A stretch of DNA of 5,775 bases, taken from assembly GCA_902473545.1 (NCBI GenBank), contig CABRSG010000157.1, positions 1 through 5,775 on the forward strand, written 5' to 3'. A program made the translations under genes and the position numbers. The stretch is from an uncultured Lachnospiraceae bacterium (GTDB lineage Bacteria; Bacillota; Clostridia; Lachnospirales; Lachnospiraceae). This document shows, piece after piece, positions 1 through 4,722 of this stretch (position 1 is its first letter; each line of letters begins with the position of its first letter). The notes under the pieces were generated by a model, which ran no database searches, was not told the origin of the DNA, and saw only the letters and a list, made by a program, of their open reading frames with translations.

Positions 1-756
1 CTCGCCGCTCGCCTCTCCGCGCTGGAGCTGGCGTGCCAGAATGTCCGCCACCTCATAGAGCTTCGTGGACTTGCCGCTCTGCCCGGAAATGATCAGCGGG
101 GTACGCGCCTCGTCGATCAGAACGGAGTCAACCTCGTCGATAATCGCATAGTGCAGACCTCTCTGCACAAGCTGCTCCTTGTAAATTACCATGTTGTCGC
201 GCAGGTAGTCAAAACCAAGCTCGTTGTTGGTAATGTAAGTAATGTCGCAGTTGTACATTTTGCGGCGCTCGTCGTTGTCCATGTCATTTAAAACACAGCC
301 GACCGTCAAGCCAAGGAATTCATGTACCTTGCCCATCCACTCCGCGTCGCGGTGCGCCAGATAGTCGTTGACCGTGACGATGTGGACGCCCTTGCCATCC
401 AGGGCGTTCAGGTATGCCGGGAGCGTGGATACCAGGGTCTTACCTTCACCGGTACGCATCTCGGAGATACGTCCCTGGTGCAGGATAATGCCGCCGATGA
501 TCTGCACACGGTACGGCTCCAGACCGATCGCACGCTTCGCCGCCTCGCGCACTGTCGCAAATGCCTCCGGCAAGAGGTCGTCCAGCGTCTCGCCCTCCGC
601 CAGACGCTTTTTATACTCATCGGTTTTCGCACGAAGCTGCTCATCCGACAGCGCCTGCATCGTCGGACGCAGGGCTTCCACCTTGTCTACCAGCGGTTTA
701 ATGCGCTTCAGCTCATGCTCACTGTGGGTTCCAAATAGCTTTGTAAAAACACTCAT
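1..756 (-). CDS. secA: SecA preprotein translocase ATPase, N-terminal 252 residues (continues off the left edge)
   Basis: The protein is the cytosolic motor that pushes unfolded preproteins through the SecYEG channel using ATP. The visible part is the start of nucleotide-binding domain 1. It begins MSVFTKLFGT, has the Walker A segment MRTGEGKT at residues 100-107, the VNDYLAHRD segment at about 129-137, and the DEVD Walker B/DEAD motif at 207-210, followed by IDEARTPLIISG at about 214-225, which is close to invariant in SecA. These spacings match other SecA proteins. The remaining two thirds (preprotein cross-linking domain, NBD2, scaffold, C-tail) lie outside the window. The ATG at 754-756 is preceded by CAGGAG (765-770) at 8 nt spacing, which fixes the start. 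It lies just downstream of hpf on the same strand, a common Firmicute arrangement (hpf-secA-prfB). A hairpin terminator and a separate promoter suggest that it is mainly transcribed independently of hpf. The frame is intact throughout the visible part. Confidence 0.98.
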   Translation of the reverse strand, partial: MSVFTKLFGTHSEHELKRIKPLVDKVEALRPTMQALSDEQLRAKTDEYKKRLAEGETLDDLLPEAFATVREAAKRAIGLEPYRVQIIGGIILHQGRISEMRTGEGKTLVSTLPAYLNALDGKGVHIVTVNDYLAHRDAEWMGKVHEFLGLTVGCVLNDMDNDERRKMYNCDITYITNNELGFDYLRDNMVIYKEQLVQRGLHYAIIDEVDSVLIDEARTPLIISGQSGKSTKLYEVADILARQLQRGEASGE

Positions 757-854
757 TCTTAATACTCCTGTATTCTACAGATAAAATGCATCTGTTTATT
801 TTTAAATACACTGGTAACTATTCTGTATTTTCCTAGTTACACATACTACCGATT

Positions 855-883
855 ATTCTATCACCTTTGCGGCATTTGCACAA
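855..883 (-). promoter_or_regulatory. Probable sigma-A promoter of secA
   Basis: Reading leftwards, a -35 box TTGTGC (878-883) is followed by a 17-nt spacer and a -10 box TAGAAT (855-860). A TG one base before the -10 box gives an extended -10 element. Transcription would begin near 848, giving a leader of roughly 90 nt before the secA ATG. That leader contains a 7-bp AU-rich inverted repeat (814-820 with 834-840) whose significance is unknown. The promoter sits right behind the hpf terminator, which supports separate secA transcription. Assignment rests on box match and spacing only. Confidence 0.6.
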
Positions 884-929
884 TAAAATTTTTTATAAAA
901 ATCCCGCGCGGTGTCTTCCCGCGCGGGAT
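884..929 (-). terminator. Rho-independent terminator of hpf
   Basis: A perfect 10-bp GC-rich stem (901-910 with 920-929, ATCCCGCGCG and its complement) closes a 9-nt loop. Leftwards, in the direction of hpf transcription, it is followed by TTTT and then a mixed A/T tract (884-900). This fits an intrinsic terminator ending the hpf transcript about 35 nt past the ancestral hpf stop codon. A small competing inverted repeat, ATCATG/CATGAT (928-933 with 937-942), overlaps its base. The T-run is short, so some read-through into secA is possible. Confidence 0.75.
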
Positions 930-964
930 CATGCTGCATGATATTTAAATAACCAGGTGATTTA

Positions 965-1048
965 TCAAAATTCCGGCTCAATAAGACCGTAAGTGTTTCC
1001 TTTTCGCTTGTACACCACGTTCACTTCCTCTGTCTCGGCATTGCAGAA
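965..1048 (-). pseudogene. hpf: Out-of-frame C-terminal end of hpf
   Basis: This leftward segment encodes FCNAETEEVNVVYKRKG followed by NTYGLIEPEF and a TGA at 965-967. This is the ordinary C-terminus of long-form hibernation factors (NAET...NVVY.R...YGLIEP). It is in a different frame from the main hpf ORF, which passes through it and stops at 1021-1023 after a short unrelated tail. The frames separate within or next to CTTCTATTCTGC (about 1043-1054). Family members usually read HNFYVF or HNFFVF here, so a 4-nt loss, or a single-nucleotide loss plus one residue of variation, would explain it. The remnant has no internal stop and no erosion, so the lesion is very recent, is a sequencing error, or is bypassed. 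Confidence 0.85.
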
Positions 1049-1491
1049 TAGAAGTTGTGTCCGAGAAGCTCCATCTGGATGCAGGCGTCCTCCGGGTACA
1101 TCGGCTTGATGCCAAAATGTTTGGTGCGAATGATCTTAACCTCCTCCGGCTCGATGCTCTCTTCTTTTTCGATAAATTCACGGCGGAAGTTGCTGCCCTC
1201 CTGATGTTTTGCAATCAGTTTGTTTTTATATTTGCGGAGCTGCCGTTCAATTACCTCTTCTACCAGGTCGATTGACACGTACATATCGCTGCTCACCTGT
1301 TCGGAGCGGATAATATTTCCTTTTACCGGAATCGTAACTTCAATTTTCTGTCTCTCTTTCTCCACACTCATGGTAACGATGATCTCTGTGTCAGGAGTAA
1401 AATACCGCTCCAGCTTGCCCAGCTTGTCTATAACGGTGTTTCTGAGTCCCTCTGTAACCTCGATGTTTTTTCCGCTGATAGTAAATCTCAT
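1021..1491 (-). CDS. hpf: Long-form ribosome hibernation promoting factor, frameshifted near its C-terminus
   Basis: HPF binds the small ribosomal subunit in stationary phase; the long form also pairs two 70S ribosomes into inactive 100S dimers through its C-terminal domain. The N-terminal S30AE/YfiA domain is clear (MRFTISGKNIEVTEGLRNTV, then KLGKLERYF, EVTIPVKG and a DMYVSIDLVEEVIERQLRKYK segment at about 69-90). A charged linker and the start of the dimerisation domain follow (KHFGIKPMYPEDACIQMELLGHNFY, about 124-148). After HNFY the frame diverges: the ORF ends SAMPRQRK at 156 residues, whereas the intact family form is about 175-190. The normal ending survives out of frame at 965-1048. 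As drawn, the product would keep the ribosome-binding domain but lose much of the dimerisation core. The start ATG (1489-1491) has AAAAGGAG at 1499-1506, 7 nt away. The gene has its own promoter and terminator. Confidence 0.93.
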   Translation of the reverse strand: MRFTISGKNIEVTEGLRNTVIDKLGKLERYFTPDTEIIVTMSVEKERQKIEVTIPVKGNIIRSEQVSSDMYVSIDLVEEVIERQLRKYKNKLIAKHQEGSNFRREFIEKEESIEPEEVKIIRTKHFGIKPMYPEDACIQMELLGHNFYSAMPRQRK

Positions 1492-1565
1492 ACGATCACT
1501 CCTTTTCCGTCATTTTATCCGAAAGCGGAAACACTGTTAAAATTTACCGCTTTCGTCGTACTTCA

Positions 1566-1594
1566 AGGATACCACAATTTGTCTGATTTTTCAA
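1566..1594 (-). promoter_or_regulatory. Strong sigma-A promoter of hpf
   Basis: Leftward -35 TTGAAA (1589-1594), 17-nt spacer, -10 TATCCT (1566-1571), with TGG directly before the -10 box giving an extended -10. Predicted transcript start is near 1559, about 68 nt before the hpf ATG. The close match and spacing make this one of the better promoters in the window. Stationary-phase or stress control, expected for hpf, would have to come from the palindromic site just upstream. Confidence 0.7.
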
Positions 1595-1616
1595 TTGGAA
1601 TTGTGAAATTTCACAA
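1592..1616 (-). promoter_or_regulatory. Palindromic candidate operator upstream of hpf
   Basis: TTGTGAAATTTCACAA (1601-1616) is a perfect 16-bp palindrome ending 6 bp upstream of the hpf -35 box. A second, overlapping imperfect palindrome, CAATTggAATTG (1592-1603), covers part of the -35 box itself. Dyads at this position are typical binding sites for dimeric repressors or activators. The half-site TTGTGAA resembles that of the redox regulator Rex, but the gap between half-sites is 2 nt rather than the usual 4, so identity is left open. It is too AT-rich to act as a hisA terminator. Confidence 0.45.
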
Positions 1617-1669
1617 ACTTTTAACCAAAACTTAGGAAGATCGTTTGCGAATAGCGCGGCTGAACGAAA

Positions 1670-2452
1670 TCAATTTCCCGTATTTATAAACTCCAGCACC
1701 TCGCGGTATTTCATCGTCCCTCCGAACAGATCGAGCGCGCTCCCGATCGTGACGTCGATTTTTTCGCGTCCGAGACGCCGAAGCTCTTTTAAATCCCCGA
1801 AGCTTCCGACGCCGCCTGCATACGTCACCGGAATCTTTGCCCAGCCGCCAAGCAGCGCAGCAAGCTCCGTCTCGATGCCGTTTGCCTTTCCCTCTGCGTC
1901 GACCGCATGGATGAGAAATTCATCGCAGTAACCGGCAAGCTCATTGAGCACCTGCTCCGTCAGCGTTACATCCGTGAATTTCTGCCAGCGATCCGTCACG
2001 ATCCGGTATGCGCCCTCTTTTTTCCGGCAGCTTAGATCCAGCACCAGGCGCTCTTTGCCCACCGCGCGCACAAGCCTCTCCAGATTTTCGTAATTCAGCC
2101 TGCCGTCCTTAAAGACAAAGCTTGTCACGATCACATGGGAAGCTCCATTATCCATCCAAAAGCCAGCGTTATCGTCGCGGATGCCGCCGCCCACCTGCAG
2201 CGCACCGCGCCATGCCCGAAGCGCGAGCAGCGCCTGCTCCTTCGTCGCCTCGTAATGCGGCGATGTTTCCGGGTTCAGCAAAATGATGTGACCGCCCCGC
2301 AGATCATCCTTTTTATAAAACTCTGCGTAAAAGGCGGCGTCCGCCTCCGACACAAAATTCTCCCGCGCCGCATCGCCCTCGTCGCGGAGCGAACCGCCGA
2401 CAATCTGCTTTACCTTTCCATTATGAATATCGATACACGGTCGAAAACGCAT
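1670..2452 (-). CDS. hisA: ProFAR isomerase HisA of the eukaryotic (HIS6) type
   Basis: The enzyme isomerises N'-[(5'-phosphoribosyl)formimino]-5-aminoimidazole-4-carboxamide ribonucleotide (ProFAR) to PRFAR, the fourth step of histidine synthesis, on a (beta/alpha)8 barrel. The sequence follows yeast His6 rather than ordinary bacterial HisA. It shows CIDIHNGKVKQIVGG at residues 6-20, LQVGGGI at 85-91, VIVTSFVF at 107-114, LVLDLSCRK at 136-144, FLIHAVDAEG at 179-188, VTYAGGVGS at 209-217 and GSALDLFGG at 237-245. D8 and D139 are in the places of the two catalytic aspartates; the AGG and GSALD segments bind phosphate. At 260 aa it matches yeast His6 (261 aa). The reading frame is open upstream to a GTG at 2533, but that extension has no ribosome site. 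The ATG at 2450-2452 starts at the conserved barrel strand and follows AAAGGAAGG about 11 nt away. No other his gene is visible. Confidence 0.93.
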   Translation of the reverse strand: MRFRPCIDIHNGKVKQIVGGSLRDEGDAARENFVSEADAAFYAEFYKKDDLRGGHIILLNPETSPHYEATKEQALLALRAWRGALQVGGGIRDDNAGFWMDNGASHVIVTSFVFKDGRLNYENLERLVRAVGKERLVLDLSCRKKEGAYRIVTDRWQKFTDVTLTEQVLNELAGYCDEFLIHAVDAEGKANGIETELAALLGGWAKIPVTYAGGVGSFGDLKELRRLGREKIDVTIGSALDLFGGTMKYREVLEFINTGN

Positions 2453-2516
2453 GATTTTTTCTGCCTTCCTTTCTTGTGATTTACCAGTCGGGGTTCCGCC
2501 GATTCTGTTTTCTTCG

Positions 2517-2597
2517 ATATTATCATATTTCACAAAAAAAACACAAGAAAAATGTGAAAATACATTGACAACACAACTTCATCTGATATGATAATAT
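2517..2597. repeat. 12-bp inverted repeat covering the divergent -10 regions of hisA and the toxin unit
   Basis: ATATTATCATAT (2517-2528) is the exact reverse complement of ATATGATAATAT (2586-2597), with 57 bp between the arms. Each arm contains a TATGAT hexamer reading outwards: rightwards at 2587-2592 as the -10 box of the toxin-unit promoter, leftwards in the left arm as a possible -10 box for hisA (with a weak TTCTTG 16 bp behind it). A second inverted pair, TTTCACA (2528-2534) and TGTGAAA (2553-2559), lies between them. The repeat may simply reflect two divergent promoters with similar -10 regions, or it may bind one regulator. Confidence 0.5.
2565..2592 (+). promoter_or_regulatory. Sigma-A promoter of the type III toxin-antitoxin unit
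   Basis: A perfect consensus -35 TTGACA (2565-2570) is followed by a 16-nt spacer and -10 TATGAT (2587-2592). Transcription would start at about 2599, so the structured leader RNA and the toxin ORF would share one transcript. A strong promoter ahead of the RNA antitoxin is the usual arrangement in ToxIN-type loci, because RNA must be made in excess of toxin. Confidence 0.75.
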
Positions 2598-2598
2598 T

Positions 2599-2692
2599 AA
2601 AGGAGAGTCCTGCCAATAAGTGGACGTACAAAAAGCGTTAGTGTCGCCACGGTGATACTACATTCAAGGACTATGGAAACATAGTCCTTGAA
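2599..2692 (+). ncRNA. Candidate RNA antitoxin/leader of the CptN-ToxN-like toxin
   Basis: In type III systems a small repetitive RNA directly upstream of the toxin folds into pseudoknots that bind and neutralise the toxin protein. This leader occupies that position. Seen directly: a 9-bp stem (2639-2647 with 2652-2660, containing G-U pairs), whose loop region CCAC (2647-2650) is complementary to GTGG (2620-2623) upstream. Pairing of the second set with an 8-bp version of the stem gives strand order S1a-S2a-S1b-S2b, an H-type pseudoknot of about 41 nt, with an A-rich stretch (2630-2634) in the first connecting loop. A 13-bp hairpin (2663-2692) follows. No convincing tandem repeat is visible, only a faint GGAC-N5-AAA similarity at 2622 and 2668. 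Known antitoxins have about two or more repeats, so this would be a single-unit or diverged form. Function is inferred from position and the toxin. Confidence 0.5.
2663..2692 (+). other. 13-bp hairpin with GAAA loop between antitoxin region and toxin ORF
   Basis: Perfect stem TTCAAGGACTATG paired with its complement (2663-2675 with 2680-2692), closed by a GAAA (GNRA) tetraloop. Its place matches the leaky terminator that sets the RNA-to-toxin ratio in ToxIN loci. However, the sequence after it is AATATTCAGAGGG, with no T-run, so it is not a classic Rho-independent terminator. It may act as an attenuator of another kind, a processing site, a stabilising structure, or part of the antitoxin. The toxin ribosome site AGAGGG follows it at 2700-2704. 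Confidence 0.65.
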
Positions 2693-2711
2693 ATATTCAG
2701 AGGGATAATTT

Positions 2712-3251
2712 ATGACTCATATACCATTAGATTTTTATCGAATAGATATGAAATACATTCGGAATCTGCATAATATCGATGACAGAGTACTTTCTGTTTC
2801 TCCACAGATTGGTAAAGATGAGCGGCCTTTCCTTGGTGTGCTTATTGTGTGCAATGAGCACAAATATTGCGTCCCACTGTCAAAGCCCAAGAAAAAACAC
2901 GCAAAAATGCGGGATAAGATAGATTTTAAAAAAATAATTTACCATGACACATTGATAGGTGTTTTAAATTTCAATCTCATGATTCCCGTTGAAAATGCAC
3001 AATTACAACGAATAGACATGAAAATCCGTAAACACGATAATGCTGATACCAGAAAGAAAAAGGCGCTTTTAAGTAAGGAATTGACGTGGTGTAATGAACA
3101 TTCCAGAGGTTTGATCAATACGGCAAACGTCTTATATCAAAAATACATATCCGGCGAGAACTTTTCCGCAAAAAAACAGTGTCTGGACTTCAAAAAGATG
3201 GAATCGGAATGCCGCCAATATAACCAAAAGCTTGCCTCTCATTCCCTGTAA
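2712..3251 (+). CDS. Type III toxin-antitoxin system toxin, CptN/ToxN/AbiQ-like endoribonuclease
   Basis: Toxins of this family are small RNases with a compact barrel fold that cleave mRNA at A-rich sites, arrest growth or abort phage infection, and are held inactive by a cognate RNA pseudoknot. Family features seen: the N-terminal FYRIDMKYIRNL (residues 8-19), FLGVLIV (40-46), YCVPLSKPKKKH (52-63), which corresponds to the Y-x-x-PL-S-x-PK-x-K-H active-site stretch, then GVLNFNLMIPV (83-93) and a Lys/Arg-rich helical C-terminal half (about 100-179). S57 and K60 are the likely catalytic or RNA-binding residues by analogy with ToxN. Length (179 aa) fits the family. The ATG at 2712 follows AGAGGG by 7 nt and starts just before the conserved FY..D.KYI. 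The gene is visibly AT-richer than hisA and the kinase on either side, suggesting acquisition. It ends 2 nt before the convergent kinase stop. The CptIN subfamily is favoured but not certain. Confidence 0.85.
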   Translation: MTHIPLDFYRIDMKYIRNLHNIDDRVLSVSPQIGKDERPFLGVLIVCNEHKYCVPLSKPKKKHAKMRDKIDFKKIIYHDTLIGVLNFNLMIPVENAQLQRIDMKIRKHDNADTRKKKALLSKELTWCNEHSRGLINTANVLYQKYISGENFSAKKQCLDFKKMESECRQYNQKLASHSL

Positions 3252-3253
3252 AA

Positions 3254-3790
3254 TCATTCATGACTGGTCACGTACTCCAGAAATTCCGGCGTCTGCGACC
3301 AGTATTTCTTTCCCCAGTTTTCAAAACTCCACTCTTCCATATAAAAATTACACTCATAGTCGATATAATACAGAAGCTCATCCTGCACGACAAAATTGGT
3401 CGGAAAATAGTCAATATTCAGACCCGCCGCCTGTGCCTGCGCCGCCATCTCACGCACCTGGGAAAAATATTCTTCCTTCATCGCGCCGTCTCTGACAAGC
3501 GCATAGATGGTAGGTCCGTCGATGTATTCCTTAACGATTCGCTCCTGCGCGATATCCAGCTCCAACATCTCCGGAATCCGGATGCCTGCTGCCAGCAGCC
3601 GCCTGTAATCGTTCCGCTCCGCCTCGATTTTATTTTCGAAGGAGTAGTAATCGCACGGTTCATGGTGGATCTGCTTCAGCACATATTGCTTCCCATCTTT
3701 TTCTGCAAGATAGGAATAGCCACCCTTTCCATGCCCAAGCAGTTTTTTAATAGTATATTCCGTTTGATTGACACTCATTTTTTCAGACAT
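3254..3790 (-). CDS. Small RIO/APH-like protein kinase
   Basis: A 178-residue protein-kinase-fold protein of unknown substrate. Seen in order: a glycine-rich loop LLGHGKGGYSYL (residues 17-28), YVLKQI with the ATP-binding lysine K39, an acidic helix with candidate partner E54 or E57, a hinge-like VKEYIDGPTI (86-95), a catalytic loop NIDYFPTN (125-132), with D127 as likely base and N132 as metal ligand, and IDYE (143-146) with D144 in the DFG-aspartate place. The HxDxxxxN histidine is replaced by asparagine. The pattern and size are closer to RIO/aminoglycoside-phosphotransferase-like kinases than to PASTA Ser/Thr kinases, and no membrane or PASTA segment exists. The ATG at 3788-3790 overlaps the DUF523 stop codon region by 8 nt and has AAAAAGGAG (3797-3805) 6 nt away inside that gene, so the two are probably translationally coupled. 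An internal Met at residue 5 lacks such a site. Whether it phosphorylates protein or a small molecule cannot be told. Confidence 0.75.
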   Translation of the reverse strand: MSEKMSVNQTEYTIKKLLGHGKGGYSYLAEKDGKQYVLKQIHHEPCDYYSFENKIEAERNDYRRLLAAGIRIPEMLELDIAQERIVKEYIDGPTIYALVRDGAMKEEYFSQVREMAAQAQAAGLNIDYFPTNFVVQDELLYYIDYECNFYMEEWSFENWGKKYWSQTPEFLEYVTSHE

Positions 3791-4277
3791 TGTACGCTCC
3801 TTTTTCCCGTCGGATGCTGCTGTTCATCCATGCAGTCCGCGCGCTCCTCTCCAAATGTTTTACAATCTCTTCTGCATCTACCGTTTTTATGCCAGCCTCT
3901 TCCAGCATCCTCGCGAAAATGCCCTGCCCTTCTATAAGCTTTCCACCAAAGCTTCCGTCATAGATCTGTCTGCATCCGCAGCTTGGACTGCGCGACTGCA
4001 GAATCGCAAGCTCCGCCCCTTCATCCAAAGTCTCCTTCAATGCTTTCGCCGCGCCCTCCCGAAATTCTTTATCTACACTGACGCCCTCTCTGGTCATAAC
4101 AATTCCATTCACGATTTCCGCCGGTCGTCTCGGCACTGCAAGGCCGCCCAGAACCTCCGGGCAGACCGCTGTCACCTCGTGTCCTCTTACAAATTCTACG
4201 ACGTTTTCATTATAGTTATTTTTCCCGTTATACTTGCAGTTCTCTCCTAAAAGGCAAGCGCTCACCACTATCTTCAT
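3783..4277 (-). CDS. DUF523 family cysteine-rich protein (TudS-related)
   Basis: The family signature is complete: VSACLLGENCKYNG (residues 5-18), CPEVLGGLAVPRRPAEI (39-55), LQSRSPSCG (93-101), YDGSFGGKLIEGQGIFARML (106-125) and a GIKTVDAEEI tail (129-138). Cysteines 8, 14, 39, 100 and 102 are present. In the characterised member TudS, conserved cysteines hold a [4Fe-4S] cluster that removes sulfur from 2-thiouracil; most DUF523 proteins, this one included, have no proven substrate. The protein is 164 aa, slightly longer than many members, because of a basic tail (about 145-164) that also carries the ribosome site and start of the overlapping kinase gene. Start ATG at 4275-4277 follows TAGGAG by 9 nt. 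It is soluble, with no signal peptide. Co-transcription with the kinase is likely from the 8-nt overlap; joint function is unknown. Confidence 0.9.
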   Translation of the reverse strand: MKIVVSACLLGENCKYNGKNNYNENVVEFVRGHEVTAVCPEVLGGLAVPRRPAEIVNGIVMTREGVSVDKEFREGAAKALKETLDEGAELAILQSRSPSCGCRQIYDGSFGGKLIEGQGIFARMLEEAGIKTVDAEEIVKHLERSARTAWMNSSIRREKGAYNV

Positions 4278-4299
4278 TAGACTTTGCTCCTATATTTTC

Positions 4300-4321
4300 T
4301 TTCCACGCTTCATCGTGGAAG
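4300..4321. other. Intergenic stem-loop between the NTF2-like gene and the DUF523 gene
   Basis: TTCCACG (4301-4307) pairs with CGTGGAA (4314-4320) around a 6-nt loop, with an extra U-G pair possible at the base. It lies in the 60-nt gap of the leftward cluster. The sequence after it in the leftward direction is A-rich (GAAAATA), not T-rich, so it does not look like an intrinsic terminator. It could stabilise or separate parts of a common mRNA. Confidence 0.4.
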
Positions 4322-4337
4322 AGCTACACGCAAATAT

Positions 4338-4679
4338 TTATCGAATGGGCTTTCCAATATGTTTCTCTTTTCTCCACTGCGGCACTTCCCCGTCGTCTGC
4401 CCAATATTCATCGACGGATATAATTTTATCACGTTCGATTCTTATAAACGACGTCACATGGAAAGATAGGGATTTATCCAGCGGATACACATGTGTAACC
4501 GTGATAATCACCTCGCCGGCCCAGTCGCCGGGATATTCACAATTTGCTCTTATAAATTCCTCTACAGAAAAATGCTCGTTGGTACAATGCCAGTTGACAT
4601 AAGCATCCTCGTGAAAATATTCTCTGATTTTATCCGCGTCCTGCGCAAGAACATATTTCCAAAATTCACAGATATCCAT
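4338..4679 (-). CDS. NTF2/SnoaL-like small protein, function unknown
   Basis: A 113-residue protein of the cone-shaped NTF2-like superfamily. It begins with an amphipathic helix (MDICEFWKYVLAQDADKI), then YFHEDAYVNWHCTNEHFSVEEFIRAN (about 21-46), EYPGDW (48-53), VIITVTHVY (57-65), LSFHVTSFIRIERDKIISVDEYW (about 71-93) and a C-terminal PQWRKEKHIGKPI. The sheet-forming LSFHVTSFIRI / KIISVDEYW pair and the DEYW...PQWR ending are typical of SnoaL-like proteins in Clostridia, which are stand-alone proteins of unproven role (ligand binding or isomerase-like). The turn after GDWAGE goes directly into VIITVTHVY, shorter than I would expect, so one hairpin may be trimmed. Start choice: ATG at 4677-4679 fits the usual family N-terminus but has only a weak GTGG upstream. 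An in-frame GTG at 4701-4703 has a much better site (GGGGAGAGG, 8 nt away) and would add eight residues. It follows the regulator gene closely. Confidence 0.72.
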   Translation of the reverse strand: MDICEFWKYVLAQDADKIREYFHEDAYVNWHCTNEHFSVEEFIRANCEYPGDWAGEVIITVTHVYPLDKSLSFHVTSFIRIERDKIISVDEYWADDGEVPQWRKEKHIGKPIR

Positions 4680-4722
4680 TTTTCCACTGCCTATTTGTTT
4701 CACACTTTTTTCCTCTCCCCGC

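Noticed and set aside
322..784. Two rightward open frames of 138 codons overlapping the secA N-terminus
   Set aside because: They lie antisense to clear SecA coding sequence, have no ribosome site and no recognisable motif.
1601..1616. Assigning the palindrome upstream of hpf to Rex
   Set aside because: Half-sites are similar but separated by 2 nt instead of 4, so the name is not supported; kept only as an unassigned operator candidate.
2453..2533. N-terminal extension of hisA from the GTG at 2533
   Set aside because: No ribosome site upstream, the added 27 residues are not family-like, and the ATG at 2452 begins at the conserved first barrel strand.
2622..2682. Two tandem antitoxin repeats of about 46 nt
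   Set aside because: Only GGAC and an AAA run line up at a 46-nt offset; other positions match at roughly chance level.
2517..3251. Insertion sequence or transposon carrying the toxin unit
   Set aside because: No transposase, and the inverted repeat at 2517-2597 does not flank the toxin gene; no target-site duplication was seen.
3260..3937. Rightward 225-codon frame antisense to the kinase gene
   Set aside because: Low-complexity Leu/Phe/Arg shadow translation with no ribosome site; the opposite strand has a coherent kinase with a good start.
4300..4321. Terminator of the NTF2-like gene
   Set aside because: The hairpin is followed by an A-rich stretch in the leftward direction and has no T-run on either strand.
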